Shown here: piece by piece, positions 13,354 through 27,370 of the stretch
Numbering within the stretch: the first letter of the stretch is position 1
Layout: the number at the start of each line of letters is the position of its first letter
From: Chinchilla lanigera
Taxonomy: Eukaryota; Chordata; Mammalia; Rodentia; Chinchillidae
Assembly: GCF_000276665.1 (NCBI RefSeq)
Contig: NW_004955477.1
Span: forward strand, 691,313 to 755,312
DNA length: 64,000 bases
Direction of reading: 5' to 3'
Translations under genes and position numbers: made by a program
The notes under the pieces: model-generated
Told to the model about the DNA's origin: nothing
The model's database searches: none
The model's input: only the letters and a program-made list of their open reading frames with translations

Positions 13354-13660
13354 CAGTAAGTCCTGACTTAGGAACATTCGAGTTGCAAACTTTGACAGAT
13401 ATGAACATACCTTGCATTATGAACATTGTGGATGTGAACAAATTTGAGAAGCAGCTCACCCTAACCCTAACCCTAACCACCATTTTAAGCTAACTGTAAA
13501 AGTAAAAAGTTTGTTTACAGTATTTATATATTTGGTTTTTTTATGCTTTTTATTGTATATTTGTGTCAAACGTGTATAAGACTCAGTTTATTGGACTTAT
13601 GAATGAATCTGACACATGAATGTTCTTCCAGAGGAGAACTCATCCGTGAGTTGGGGACTG
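13354..13660. mobile_element. Possible pogo/Tigger-like MITE inserted in L1-A
   Basis: About 307 bp absent from the homologous part of L1-B (near 10180) interrupts L1-A. It begins CAGTAAGTCCTGACTTAGG and ends with the complement of CAGTCCCCAACTCACGG, which resemble imperfect terminal inverted repeats with the CAGT termini typical of pogo/Tigger elements. The expected TA duplication is not visible. A DNA-transposon origin is inference. Confidence 0.4.
13459..13478 (+). repeat. Interstitial telomeric repeat (CCCTAA)3
   Basis: Three perfect CCCTAA units plus CC lie within the insertion at 13354-13660. It is a short interstitial tract, not a chromosome end. Confidence 0.95.
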
Positions 13661-14769
13661 TGTGTGTGTGTGTGCATGTGTATGTATTTATTCACAGTTG
13701 TTATCTCTTTTTGTTGAATTATTCCCTTAACTGATAATATGTAGTTTACCTTCTTTGCCTCTTCTGATCAGTTTTAGCTTGAAGTTTGCTTTTTCTGAGC
13801 GTAAAATTACTCCCTCTGCTTGCTTTCAGAGACCTTGTGCATGGAATAATTATTTCCCATCTATTGATTTGTAGTCTGCATTTCTTTTTTAATTAAATGA
13901 GTCTCTTGAATGCAGTAGACCATTGGGTTTTGTCTGTGTGTTTGAATTGGGGAGTTTAGACCATTTACATTAAGAGTTATAATTGAAATGGACTGACCTA
14001 TCCTTATAATTGTATTATTTTTCTGTTGTTGACTCCTTTATTTTTCCTTTTTGTTTAACTACTCGCCTTGGTTGATGTGTTTATTCTCTCCAACTTTTTT
14101 GACTTTGTTGGTTTCATTGTCTCTGTAGGATATTCCTGAGTATTTTGGGAGTACTGATTTGGTTTTCATTAATTCCTTATGATCTTTACCGTGGAATGTC
14201 ATTTCTCCATCAGTTTTGAGAGAGAGTTCTGTAGAGTGTATTAGTCTAAGTTGAAAGTTGTTTTAAGTCTTGAAACATTTCACTCCAAGATCGCTTGGCC
14301 TGTAAGGTTTGTGTTGAAAACTCTACTGTAATTATAATGAGTTTACTTATATAAGTAATTTTTTGCTCTTCTCTGACATCTTAGATTCTGTCTTTATATT
14401 GAATTTCTGGGAGTTTGACTGTGATGTATCATGGGGAGCTTCTTTTCTCTTTTTAGTTATTTGGTGTTCTGTAAGCTTTGCTTACCTGTATATTGAGTTC
14501 TTTCCCCATACTTGGAAAGTGTTCTGCTAGGATTTCTGTAAACAGAATTTTTAAATTCTGTCCTCTAATTTGTCTCTAACTCCATTTAGCCTTAGGCTAG
14601 TCTTCTTAGTGTCATCAAGTGGCTGTTGGATGAATTTTTCTTGCTTTCTTAATTGTGTTTAAGCTTTTTCTCTTTATGTCATGTTTAAGGTTTTTCTGTT
14701 TATGTCATCCTTGATTTCTTAATTATTTGTCCTTGATTTCTTAATTATTATTATTATTAATATTATCAT

Positions 14770-14917
14770 TTTATCTTTTTGAGACAGGGTTTCCCTATGC
14801 AGTTCAGGCTGGCCTTGAACTCACTATGTAGGCTACACTGGCCTTGAACTCAGAGTGATCCTCCTGCCTCAGCCTTTCAAGTGCTGGGATTACAGGTGTG
14901 CACCACCATGCCTGGCT
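14770..14917 (-). mobile_element. B1-type SINE inside L1-A, antisense
   Basis: It begins TTTTGAGACAGGGTTTCCC, has two CTGGCCTTGAACTC modules (internal duplication), and ends CACCACCATGCCTGGC. The motif ccttgatttct occurs on both sides (near 14708-14738 and again at 14921), consistent with a duplication. A short ATT-rich run precedes it. Confidence 0.9.
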
Positions 14918-15218
14918 TTCCTTGATTTCTAATATCCTGTCTTCACATTAGTCATTGGTGCTGTTTATGAATTCAGCTGAATTATTTATCTCTGGGATTT
15001 CTGTTCGACACTTTTTCTTTGATTCTGTTTCTTTGGTAAATTAGTCATTCCTGTTTTGAATCATTTTGGCCAGCTCTTCCAATTTTGTATTTGTTTCTCC
15101 TGTCAGCAGATTGATCAGTTTGCTTGCTAGTTCCACTGTCTCGAATTATGTCATCTTTGAGCTCAGTGAATTTGTTTGCTTCATCTTTCTTTAATTGTTT
15201 CATACAACGCAGCAGTCT

Positions 15219-15340
15219 GGGGCTGCGGATTTAGCTCAGCGGCACAGCGCCTGCCTGGCAAGTGCGAGATCCTGAGTTTGATTCCTGGTACCAGAAAAAA
15301 ACCAAAAAAAGAAAAAAAAAAAACAAAAACAAAAAACAAC
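15219..15340 (+). mobile_element. ID-type SINE inside L1-A
   Basis: The body runs GGGGCTGCGGATTTAGCTCA through GATTCCTGGTACCAG with a long A-rich tail. The flanks aacgcagcagtct and aactcagcattct are a likely degraded duplication. Confidence 0.88.
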
Positions 15341-15876
15341 TCAGCATTCTGCTGTTCGCTTTCCTCTCCATTAGTCCCCTGTAGGTCTGCTTTAGGAGAG
15401 TTGGAAGTCTTTGGAGGCATTTTATTGTCTTTTTTTCATGTTCTTATTTATTGATTGATTATGCTGAAGGTTGAAGTCAAATCAAATGAAGAGAGTTGGT
15501 ATGAGTGTCTCTTTAGTTAGGTTCTGTTTTCCTGTGATGTGTTCTTGGCTTTATTCGTTAAGAGGTATTGTTTACCACCTCAGCCTATTCAATTTAATTG
15601 GATTGGGTCCTGTCACTATGTTATAAGGAGACAATTTCTACTGGTTATACCAGTGTCAACAGATCCAACTGTGCGTCAATCATAAACATTAAAACTTATT
15701 TTGTAATTTCATCCTTTTGTCTATAACTCTTCCATACTTTATTATACTACTGTTTGTGGTTCATCTGGGATGTGGAGAATTGGGGAAAGGAGAGACAGGG
15801 GGAAAGTAATGGGATTATGTCAGTGGGAAGAGAAGGAGGTAAGAGAAATGTTAGTAGGTAAAAAGTATGAGGACAT

Positions 15877-16030
15877 CTGGGTGTGGTGGCACACACCTGT
15901 AGTCTCAGCACTGGGCAGGCTGAGCCAAGAGAATTGCTGGGAGTTCAAGGCCAGCATAGGCTACGTAGTAGGTTCAAGGCCAACATGATCTACACAGCAA
16001 GACCCTGTTTCAATAAACAAATAAAATAAA
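15877..16030 (+). mobile_element. B1-type SINE
   Basis: CTGGGTGTGGTGGCACACAC leads into GTTCAAGGCCAGCATAGGC, a second GTTCAAGGCCAAC module, and AAGACCCTGTTTC with an A-rich tail. This is B1 with the internal duplication. Confidence 0.88.
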
Positions 16031-16286
16031 AAATAGGAGGTCATACTCTGTTGGAATTATTTTTATAGCTTTAGTAAAGGGTTAGTATGGAGGTTGAGAG
16101 TGTGTTGGTATAGGCAGGAGGAGGTATGCAGATAAGTGGAAGTACAGAATTTGAGGAAGGCTATAAGATTATCAAAACCTGTTAATATATTTGTGGCAAT
16201 TTTTTGGATCTTCTAAGCCTGGTTTTTAAAGGATTACTCTGCATGCCCTTGAATGGTACTGTTTAATTTGTAGCAGTGGTTAATTC

Positions 16287-16820
16287 TTATTCCCTAATGC
16301 ACTTATACAGGCTTCTATTTATGCTATAAGATAAGTGGAGAAGAGGAGGGAGAAGGCAAAGAGATGAGATAACAAGAGAGGAGAAAAAGAATAGGGAGGG
16401 AAGAAAGTAAAAAATCAGAAGAGAAAGGTGGGCATGGTGGCACACACCTGTAATCCCAGCACTTGGGAGTGAGACTGGATTGCTGTGAGTTTGAGGCCAG
16501 CCTGAGCTACATAGCAAGACTGTCTCAAAACAAAACAAAATAAACAAAAAAATTAAATAAAAAAATAGAATAAAAAGACTAAGCAGGAGCAGATTAAAGG
16601 GGAAAACCTTGAAGAATAATGTTATCATAACCAAACAGTACCAATAAAGAAGCAAGAACCAGAAGAAAAAGAAGGTGGAGGAGAAAGAGAAGACTACCAA
16701 AACTAACAAAGAAGAGAAAACAGAAACCAAAAAAACCCCACCAAAATGACCCATATCAAATGAAGAAACAAGGAAACAACTGAAATAAAAATAGAAGTAA
16801 AAATAAAAACCTTCACCCAA
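16287..16820 (+). repeat. Purine-rich (AG) tract
   Basis: The + strand is strongly A/G-rich over about 500 bp apart from the embedded B1 at 16426-16560. The long reverse-strand open frame here (rich in F, S and L) is a by-product of this composition. It may be part of the L1-A 5' region. Confidence 0.6.
16426..16560 (+). mobile_element. B1-type SINE, short form
   Basis: GGTGGGCATGGTGGCACACA, then TAATCCCAGCACTTGGGA, one GAGGCCAGCCTGAGC module and AAGACTGTCTC with an A-rich tail. The internal duplication is absent. Confidence 0.87.
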
Positions 16821-18020
16821 TTGTTATACCACTAACCCAGAGTGTCCATACAGCTCCCTTTACACTGGAGTCACAGTCTGATTGCATGCAGCAAGCAGTT
16901 TATCTTTGTGGGCCAGGTGGTTTACCTCTGTGTTGCCTGGCCAAAGCCATAAAGGCTGTTGTTCCCTCCAAGTGTGTCCTGGTTGTAACAGTCTGTGCTC
17001 CAGCCATGACCCACTGCAGGCCTCCATGGGTCCAGTTTCCTTAATCTGTTGGGGGGTGCTAAACATTGCAGACATCTCCATGTCTTCCTTCCACAGGCTT
17101 TCCTTGCCCAGTATTTGGCCAGTGGTCACTGGCCCAGGCGACATTTACCATCTCTCTGTCCACCCACATCTGTCTGTCTCAACCCTACCCAAAAAACCTA
17201 GTGCTGTCCCTATTTACCAGGGTAGGGTGGTGGGCAGGACCTTCTACCTTCTCAGGCCTTTCCTGTTTTTGGAGAAACAATAAGAGAGTGCCCACTCTGT
17301 TATAGCTTTGCCAAGTCACTCCCTGACCTGGGTGCCAATGTCTCCTTTCACAGATGTCCCTGCTCTACTGTTTCGCATATTTGTCATAGACTGAGTTTCC
17401 ATGCCCTCTGCTGTCCCCAGCTAGGATGTCCTGGGGCCGCCCTGTGGGAGCCAGCTGGCAGTTCTGAGTAGTGTGCTGAATGTTCCACAGATAGTACTTC
17501 CATTGTATGTGGGGGAATAGCAACTTACTTTTTTTTCTGTGTCAGATGAGCCTTTCTCAATAGTCAATGGCTCACAGGTGCTAGAGTGCTGTTGTTCATA
17601 AGTGCGTGCATGACGATTTGTTCCACTCCATTTTGGTTTCAGCTTCTTTAAATCCCTTGATTGCATGTCTCCCTTGCCATGCTGTCAAGAGTTAATAGTA
17701 ATTGTGAGTCTATTCATTTGGCCAGACCATCACCAAAGGACCAGATCCTTCTCAGTCCAGTCCTCTCCTAGGATGCCTGCTCTGATGCGGAGGGTGAGGT
17801 TCCATGGTCCAGGAGTGGTCTGCTTTCCCATCACACACATCCTGAATACTGGATTTTAGTCTAGCTAAATTTTTTGTTTGTTTATCTTCCTATATCAGAC
17901 TTTGTCTTTCACCCCTATGTCAGGATAAGTGCTTTTCTTCAGCACCAATATGGAGACACCCACCCACTCACCCTTGCTTTCACACCCTGGGTGGCCATCT
18001 TCTCTCTTATAAAAAATTTT
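16821..18020 (-). mobile_element. Possible L1-A 5'UTR (antisense)
   Basis: This GC-richer stretch lies where the 5'UTR of the antisense L1-A would be expected. It ends in CACCCTGGGTGGCCATCTTC near 18000, after which AT-rich unique intron resumes. I cannot match it to a known L1 5'UTR, so the assignment rests on position and composition. Open frames on both strands show no recognisable domain. Confidence 0.35.
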
Positions 18021-18668
18021 GTTACTTTTCATGTTTTGATTTTTGATTTGTGTGCAGAGTTTTATTCTGCTGCTTTTGGATTAGTTCAAGTCAGTCTTTC
18101 AACCCTTATTCATTACTTACTATGTATTTGGTAATACATTGTTTTGAAGCCCGTAAAGATAAGTGTGTTACAATCCCTGTCCTTGAGACTTTCTAGATCA
18201 CTAGTAGGAATGAAAGAAAGGGAAGATAGCGGCAAAGAGTTTAAGTGTTCTAACAAACAGGGTCTGTATTCCAGAGCATAGTGGTTGGATTTGGAAGAGA
18301 GTTACACAAATTTGGCTAAAATGTAGTATAACCTGGATCTCCACCTATGTTCCCTAGTGCCTTTGAGCCTGTGTTCCTTACTTCTCAAATGGGGTAGGGC
18401 CGCTGCATGGTGTTGGTGGGAGGAAAAATGAGGAGATATGTGAAATACCTGTGCAGGAAGTACTTAGCAAGTGACAGCTGTATTATAAAATGTTAGTAGA
18501 ACAGAATAATAATATGAGAACTTAAAAGAGCATGCATATACACTGTAAACAGTTTATATATACTTTTTTCAGTTATATATATAAGTAGACAGTTGGTAAT
18601 TCTGTGATAAAAGAGGATTGCCTATATAAATCTGATGATAAAATGGTTCATCTTATGTACTATTTTAG

Positions 18669-19508
<840 letters not shown>

Positions 19509-19522
19509 AATAAGTTTTTTAA

Positions 19523-19616
19523 GGGTTGTGGTTATAGCTCAGTGGCACAAGTGTCTGCTTGGCAAGCACAAGGTCCTGAGTTCGATTCCTGGTACCAATA
19601 AATAAATGAATAAATA
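19523..19616 (+). mobile_element. ID-type SINE
   Basis: GGGTTGTGGTTATAGCTCAG through GAGTTCGATTCCTGGTACC with an AAATAAAT tail. The flanks aataagttttttaa (19509-19522) and aataagtttttaa (19617-19629) form the duplication, one T different. Confidence 0.9.
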
Positions 19617-19629
19617 AATAAGTTTTTAA

Positions 19630-20520
19630 AGTGTTATTGTCAATGCTGGGCTTTTTTATTACATTTATGTCTTTTGTACTTAGAAGACTTTGATACTTTA
19701 GAAATCTTTTAAATCAAATTATATACTATATTTCAGATTTTTTGCCAGCAGAGGATTATTAATGGAAGGAAAAATTACACAACATTATTTAGCTGTTGAA
19801 TGCTTTCTTTATGCTTAAAAAAGGGTGTATCAGTGAATAAAAATCCCTGCTCTTTTGACAGTTTGCAGTTGTTAGCAAAGTTTAATAAAAAAATAAAATA
19901 GCATTGTATATGTATTAGGTTTTTCAAAAAGCAATGGTTTAACCTGTTGAACTTCTAATTATAGCTAGACTAAGCTGTTTTTATTTGTATTATGACTTGC
20001 ATTGACGTGCTAGATTATTTGCCTGTAGTTGTATTAAGATAATGTAGTAATTTTTATCTGTGACTAATTTAATTTGGATTCTATGTAAGATGCCATTTTT
20101 AAAACTTCCAAGTAGTTGTATTGATTTACTATTTTGCAGTATAGTGTTTAAAAATTATCAAGTAGTATCTACTCATTGTGAAAGCATTTAGACATGTAGT
20201 ATCAAGAAAATGTTAAATGTTACTTGCATTATAAATGCAGTAAATATTGAGTAAGCAGTGAGTTAAATACTAGCATTACAAGTACATACTGTTGTTTTGA
20301 CCTGTCTAAATGTAGAACAGGTTAAAAATTCCTCAAGATATGTATCACATTTAGGACTTAGTTCTTCTCCTGAATTTTAGGAGTTCCTGAAAATAAACCC
20401 TTGGCTTATTTATGAGATTCTGTAGTATTTGATGTCATAAAAAAACAGGAAGCAATGCTTTGAGGAACCTGAAATCCTGTGTATAGTTTTAAAAAACACT
20501 TGGCTTACATGTAAAACATA
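19630..20520. other. Intronic sequence, nothing recognised
   Basis: AT-rich PLEKHA1 intron with no exon or nameable repeat. Confidence 0.45.
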
Positions 20521-21229
20521 AAACTACAATACTTTTAGGAAACCATAGGAGAAAATCTTTAGGATCTATGACTAGGCAAGGAATTTTTGAGACTTGGCAT
20601 CTAAAGCATAGTCTATAAAGGAAAATGAGGGGTAAATGGAACCTCATCAAGTTTTAAAATTGCTTTGTAAAGGACTGTGTTCCAAAAGTGAAAAGCTACA
20701 CACTGGGAGCAAATATTGTTAGCCTCATAGCCAACAAAGCCAACCAAAGACTTATATCAAGAAATTACAAAGACTCTCAAAACTCAACAATTCAAAAAAC
20801 AAAAACCCCAATTAGAAAATGGAAAAAATTCATGAACAGACGTTCAGAAAAACAAAACATGAAATAATATACTGATATGCAAGTGAAATGATGGTTACCA
20901 TTAGTAGCCAGGAGGGAAGCATACTTTAAGACCACAATGAGATACCATACTTGGCAGAATGGGTAAAATAAAAATTGTTGTCAGTAGAAACACTAACAGA
21001 AATGAGAAATAGGATCTCTCCATTACTGGTGGGAATGTTGTTTTATAAAAGTAAATTTCCAGTTGCTAGACAACCCAGCATTTGCACTCCTAGCCATTTA
21101 TGCTAAAGAAATGGATGACCCCAGAGTAATTACTGTGAGGATAACAGTATGCAGTGTACTAATTATTGTTACTCCCCTATTATCTTGTTTTGAATTTTTT
21201 TCTTTTTATATAAAGAAATAGATGATTAG

Positions 21230-21370
21230 CTTCACATTGTGGAATAATCCCAGCACTTGGGAGACTGAGGCAGGAGGATTTTGAGGCCAGCATGGCCTCC
21301 ATAATGAGTTCAAGGCTAGCCTAAACTACATAGCAATTACCTGTCTCAAAAGACCAAGACGAAAAGAAAA
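21230..21370 (+). mobile_element. B1-type SINE, 5'-degraded
   Basis: The 5' end is diverged. TAATCCCAGCACTTGGGAGAC, GAGGCCAGCATGGCC, a second TTCAAGGCTAGCC module and a CTGTCTCAAAA tail are clear. Confidence 0.82.
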
Positions 21371-21682
21371 GGATGATTGTGTTCAGAGAAAAATCTGTAT
21401 ATAAGTGTTCATAGAAGCTTTATTCCTAATAGCCAAGAGCTAGAAACAATTTACATACTCTTTTTTTTTTCTTTTAAAGAGAAAAAGCAGTAAAAACAAT
21501 GATAGAAAATTTGAAACCAAGGTAGAAGGGCAGTAACAATGGTTACTACATTGCTTATTATTGTCTTCAAAGTAATTGCTGAGATTATAAGATACAGGTA
21601 TGAAAAACTGATCAGATGATATAAGGACAAATGTTTCTTTTCAGTGAACTAATAGAAATTAGTAGTATAACTGTGTTAACTA

Positions 21683-21684
<2 letters not shown>

Positions 21685-21720
<36 letters not shown>
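21685..21720 (+). repeat. (GT)18 microsatellite
   Basis: An uninterrupted 36-nt GT run in a PLEKHA1 intron. A pure run of this length is likely to be length-polymorphic. Confidence 0.97.
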
Positions 21721-21722
<2 letters not shown>

Positions 21723-22540
21723 TTTTCCTTTTCCCTTCCTTCTTCTGTCTTTTCCCCCATCCCAGTTTTTCTTTCCTTTTGAACAATTTCTTTCAATTTC
21801 CCAGTGTTGATATGTTGTACATTTTCAACTTCTTACACTAGGAGATAATACGATGTTTACACATGTAAGATTGATCTCACATACTCATTAATGGGTGAAT
21901 GGTCAAATAAGTGGTAGTTTACATCGTGAAGTACAGCAGTAAAAAAGAATGAAGTATTGATTCAAGAAAGAAACTGAACAGATCTTCACAGAATTGTGCT
22001 GAGTAAGAAGAACCAATCCCAAAATATTACCTTATGTGTATTTTCACTTATATTCTCAAAATACCAGAATTATAGAAAACAAATTAGTGGTTGTACAGGA
22101 TTAAGCTATAATCTCTGAAAGAGTAGCACAAAGAAGCCTTGTGAATGATTCTGATTGCAGTTGTGGTCAAATCTGCACATGTGATAAAGTTACATAGAAC
22201 TATATATGTGCAGTAGGCAAATGAGTGTGTATAATGCTGGTGTACTCAAAATAAGATTTGTGATACACTGGTGTCAGTTTCTTGGTCTAGGTACTATATT
22301 CTATATATACTCTATATGCAGTTTTCCTGTTAGGGAAATCTTGTTGAAGGGTACATAAGACCTCCTATGGTCCCCTGCTTTTTTAGTTTTTACTTTTTAT
22401 AATTTTCTGTGAAGCAGTGTAATTATTTCAAAATAAAAATTCCTCCCCCCAAAAAAGCACTAGTGCCGGGACTTTTATATAATCTCAGAAGTAGAAATTT
22501 GTGCTTTGATCAATAAGAAAGTTACAATTATCTCAGATTA

Positions 22541-22649
22541 GCCAGGGATGTAGCTCAGCTGCATAAGCGCCTGCCTAGCAAACATAAGGTCCTGAGTTCG
22601 ATTCCCAGTACAAAAAAAAAAAAGATGCCAGTCCATGCTGGCCTTGAAG
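22541..22649 (+). mobile_element. ID-type SINE
   Basis: GCCAGGGATGTAGCTCAGC through GAGTTCGATTCCCAGTAC with an A tail. The 12-bp duplication tatctcagatta occurs at 22529-22540 and 22650-22661. A short non-ID segment (tgccagtccatgctggcc) lies between the A tail and the 3' duplication. Confidence 0.88.
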
Positions 22650-22662
22650 TATCTCAGATTAA

Positions 22663-24594
22663 TTAGAAAACTCCTCATTTCAAAATCTGTGTTCCTCCCA
22701 GACGTGAAATTATACTACAGAGTTACTGTGATAAAATCAGCATTGTCCAGGCAAAAAAAAAAAGGCCTAAAGATCAGTGGAACAGAATAGAAGATGCAGA
22801 CACAACCCCAAACACACTCAGCCACCTTATCTTTGACAAAGGGGCCTGTTATGGTTTTTGTCTGTGTGTCCCCCCAAAGCCTCCTGCGGCCCTGGGGCAG
22901 GCTGTTAGAGTTTGAATATGGGTGTGAGAGCTACACCCGCCTGGGAGTGGATAGTTTGCATATGTAAGGGAGAGGAAGAAGTGCTTGGGGCACTCCTCCC
23001 CCATTCCGCCCTGGTGTGTGTGCTTGCAGCTCAGCTGTGTGCTGCCGTCCTGAGCTGTAGCTCTTTGCCATGTGTGCCACTCTGCCTTATAAACTGCCAA
23101 GTATGGACTGAAACTTGCACAAACTGTAAGCGAAATAAACCTTTCCTTCCTTAATTTTGGGCGTCAGATATTTTGTCCCGGCAACGAGAAAAAAGTAACC
23201 AAGACAGGGCCAAACATGTTCACTGGAAGATAGTCTCCTTAATAAATGGTGCTGGTAAAACTGGCTTTCCACATGCTGAAGACTAAAAGTAGACCCATGT
23301 CTACCACTATGCACTAAAGTCAAAATGGATCAAAGATCTAAATATTAAAAAACAAACACTAATTCACTGGAAGAGAAAATAGATAGAAATCTCAAAGACG
23401 TAAGTGTAGGCATACTTCATGAACAAAACCCAGACTGTAAGAGATATATTACAAAGAATCAGCAAATAGGATCTCACCTTCTTAAAAAGGTTTTCACAGC
23501 AAAACAAATTGTCAACAGAGTGAAAAGACAACCCAAAGAGTAGGAAAAAATTTCAGCCAGTTGTCCTTCAGATAAAGGACTTATATCTAGAACATATAAA
23601 GAATTGAAAAAACTCAGACCCCCCCAAATTCAAAGACCCAATCCAAAAATGGGCATCTGAGATGAATACACATTTCTCAGATGAAGAAATACAAATGACA
23701 ATTATATACAAGAAAAACGTTCAACATCACTGCTCATTTGAGAGGTGCAGATTAAAACAACACTGAGATTCTGTTTCACTCCAAAAAGAATGACTATCAT
23801 CAAGAAATCAACTGGTAGCAAATGCTGGTGTGGGGAAAAAGGAACCCTTCTCCACTGTGGGTGAGAGTGTAAACTGGTGCAACCACTGTAGAAATCAGTG
23901 CGAAAATTCCTCAAAAAACTAGGATTAGAGGCCCCATTTGACCCAGCTATTCCCATTCTGAGTATCTTCCTAGAAGAATTAAAAACATCATACCACAGTG
24001 ATACATACACACCGTTATAGCAGCACAATTTATAATAGCTAAATCTTGGAGACAAACTACATGTCCATCACCCAAGAAATGGATAAAAAAAGATGTGGTT
24101 TTTTAATGTAATAGAGTACTACTCAGCTATAAAGAAGGATAAACTGGAAACTTACAGGTAAATGGATGTAACTTGTGACCGTACTCATAAGTGAAAGAAA
24201 TCAGACCCACACGTGTAAACACTGTCTTTTCTCATTAGTGTGAGAAACTGAATGAGCAAATAAGATCCAAAATTTACAATAGCTACTGTGCATTGAGAAG
24301 AAATAGTTCAAAAGAGAAGACAAACTGTGATGGGGGATAGAGAAAAGGGAAGAAGAGAAAAAGAAAAAAATGTATTTATACTTAAGATAGTTATGATAGG
24401 TATACAGCTAGTTTCTTTTAGTTCATTGAAAAGAAAGGTTTGGGCTAATATTGTTTGGACAAGATTTCATACCTGTATGTTGTACTCTGAATACTATGAA
24501 GATAACAATATGCAGTGTATTAATTATTACTACCTTACTACTAGCCTGTTTTGAAACTGTTTTATTGTTATTTTTTTTCTCTTTAAAAAAAAAT
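22663..24594 (+). mobile_element. L1 3' half (sense), carrying a solo LTR
   Basis: Sense L1 ORF2 from about its middle third (GATCAGTGGAACAGAATAG near 22775) to the 3'UTR with a final A-run near 24590. It is split at 22846/23207 by an LTR of 360 bp. Stops and frameshifts show it is inactive. Confidence 0.83.
22847..23206 (+). mobile_element. Solo LTR, ERVL-MaLR-like, with 5-bp TSD
   Basis: This 360-bp element starts TGTTATGG and ends CAAGACA (TG...CA termini). It is flanked by GGGCC at 22842-22846 and 23207-23211, the 5-bp duplication expected for ERVL/MaLR integration. An AATAAA (AGCGAAATAAACC) lies about 75 bp from the end, as in MaLR LTRs. No internal retroviral sequence is present. A second copy lies at 47052-47413. 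The short open frames across it are not genes. Confidence 0.85.
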
Positions 24595-24713
24595 GTGTTT
24601 CTGACTACACTGAGATAGACTATAGGATTTGCTAGGAAATAAACGTAAAATGAAAGTATGTTTTGAAGCTAAGCAAGCAAGAAAAGCATTTATTCATTTT
24701 GCTTCATTTTTAG

Positions 24714-26508
<1,795 letters not shown>

Positions 26509-26613
26509 TGAGTTTACTTTGTTGTGATGCTTTTGAATAATAGCATTTTTCTTAAATAAAAACATCATATCTTTAAAGAGGCATTCCACCTTAAAAGATC
26601 TAAAATTATCAGC

Positions 26614-27370
26614 CCTTCTGTAGGGAAAAAGGAATTCTTTTCCACTGTTGGTAGGACTGGTGCAGCCACTGTGGAAATCAGTGTGGAGATTCCTCAAAAA
26701 ACTAGGATTGGAGGTCTCATTCAACCCAACTATTTCCCTTCTGGGTATTTTTTTTAGAAGAACTGAAAACATCATATCACAGCAATGTATGTGTACCCAT
26801 GTTTATAGCAGCACAGTTCATCATAGCTAAATCCTGGAAACAACCCAAATGCCCATCACCTGAGGACTAGATAAAAAAGATGTGATATTTTTATACAATG
26901 GAATATTACTGAGCTATAAAGAAAGATAAACTCGAGGCTTTTATAGGTAAATAGATCCAACTAGAGAAATTGAATAAGTGAAAAACATCAGACCCGCATC
27001 TGTAAACATCATATTGTCACCCTAGTGTAAGAACTTGAAAGAGTAAATAAAATCCAAAAGGTACAATTGATATTGTGAAAGGGAAAGAAACTGCTCAAAA
27101 GTAAAGAAAAACAGGGAAAGGAGAAAAAAAAGGAAGGGAAAAAATACATATGTATACACAAGATAGCTAAGATAATTGTACTACTGATTTGTTGAAAGGA
27201 ACAGTTAATGTTAAATTTTTTTTGGCCAGTGTTACAAAATATACATGCTTATATCTGGTGATCTGAACAACTACTTTAAAGACAACAATATGTGATATAA
27301 CAAGCATTGTTGAATTTCTATCTTGGTTTTTGAAATTCTATATTGTTCCTAATTTTTTATTCTCTTTAAA
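26614..27370 (+). mobile_element. L1 3' end (sense), 5'-truncated
   Basis: It begins in the last part of ORF2 (TGTGGAAATCAGTGTGGAG at about 26670, GGAACAACCC-type block at 26840) and continues through a purine-rich 3'UTR segment (27100-27140) to about 27370. It aligns with the sense L1 at 23820-24594. It lies in the intron following the 26350-26418 exon. Confidence 0.83.

Larger units (their letters stand above)
10965..15730 (-). mobile_element. L1-A, ORF2/ORF1 part (antisense)
   Basis: The complement of L1 ORF2 restarts here at a point matching about 7885 of L1-B and continues towards the ORF2 start and the ORF1 region by about 15700. The reverse frames at 11039-11242 and 12009-12368 give ORF2-like peptides (for example PNKKIPESGGF). 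All frames are broken. SINEs at 12872-12971, 14770-14917 and 15219-15340 and a possible MITE at 13354-13660 interrupt it. Confidence 0.78.
20521..22440 (+). mobile_element. Mosaic of L1 3'-end fragments (mainly sense)
   Basis: Sense L1 ORF2 C-terminal and 3'UTR sequence (around CAAAGACTCTCAAAACTCAA at 20767 and ACTGGTGGGAATGTTG at 21023) is broken by a B1 at 21230-21370, an A-rich run, a (GT)n and a short antisense L1 3' end around 21720-21880. Sense L1-like 3' sequence then continues to about 22440. No frame is intact. Confidence 0.65.

Noticed and set aside
13459..13478. Telomere or chromosome end
   Set aside because: Only three units, with interspersed-repeat sequence on both sides.
16287..16820. 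177-codon reverse-strand open frame
   Set aside because: It is low-complexity (F, S, L rich), runs antisense to a purine-rich tract, and crosses a B1 SINE.
1..18668. N-terminal PLEKHA1 PH-domain exons
   Set aside because: I looked for the expected peptide blocks and did not find them; the upstream exons appear to lie before the window.
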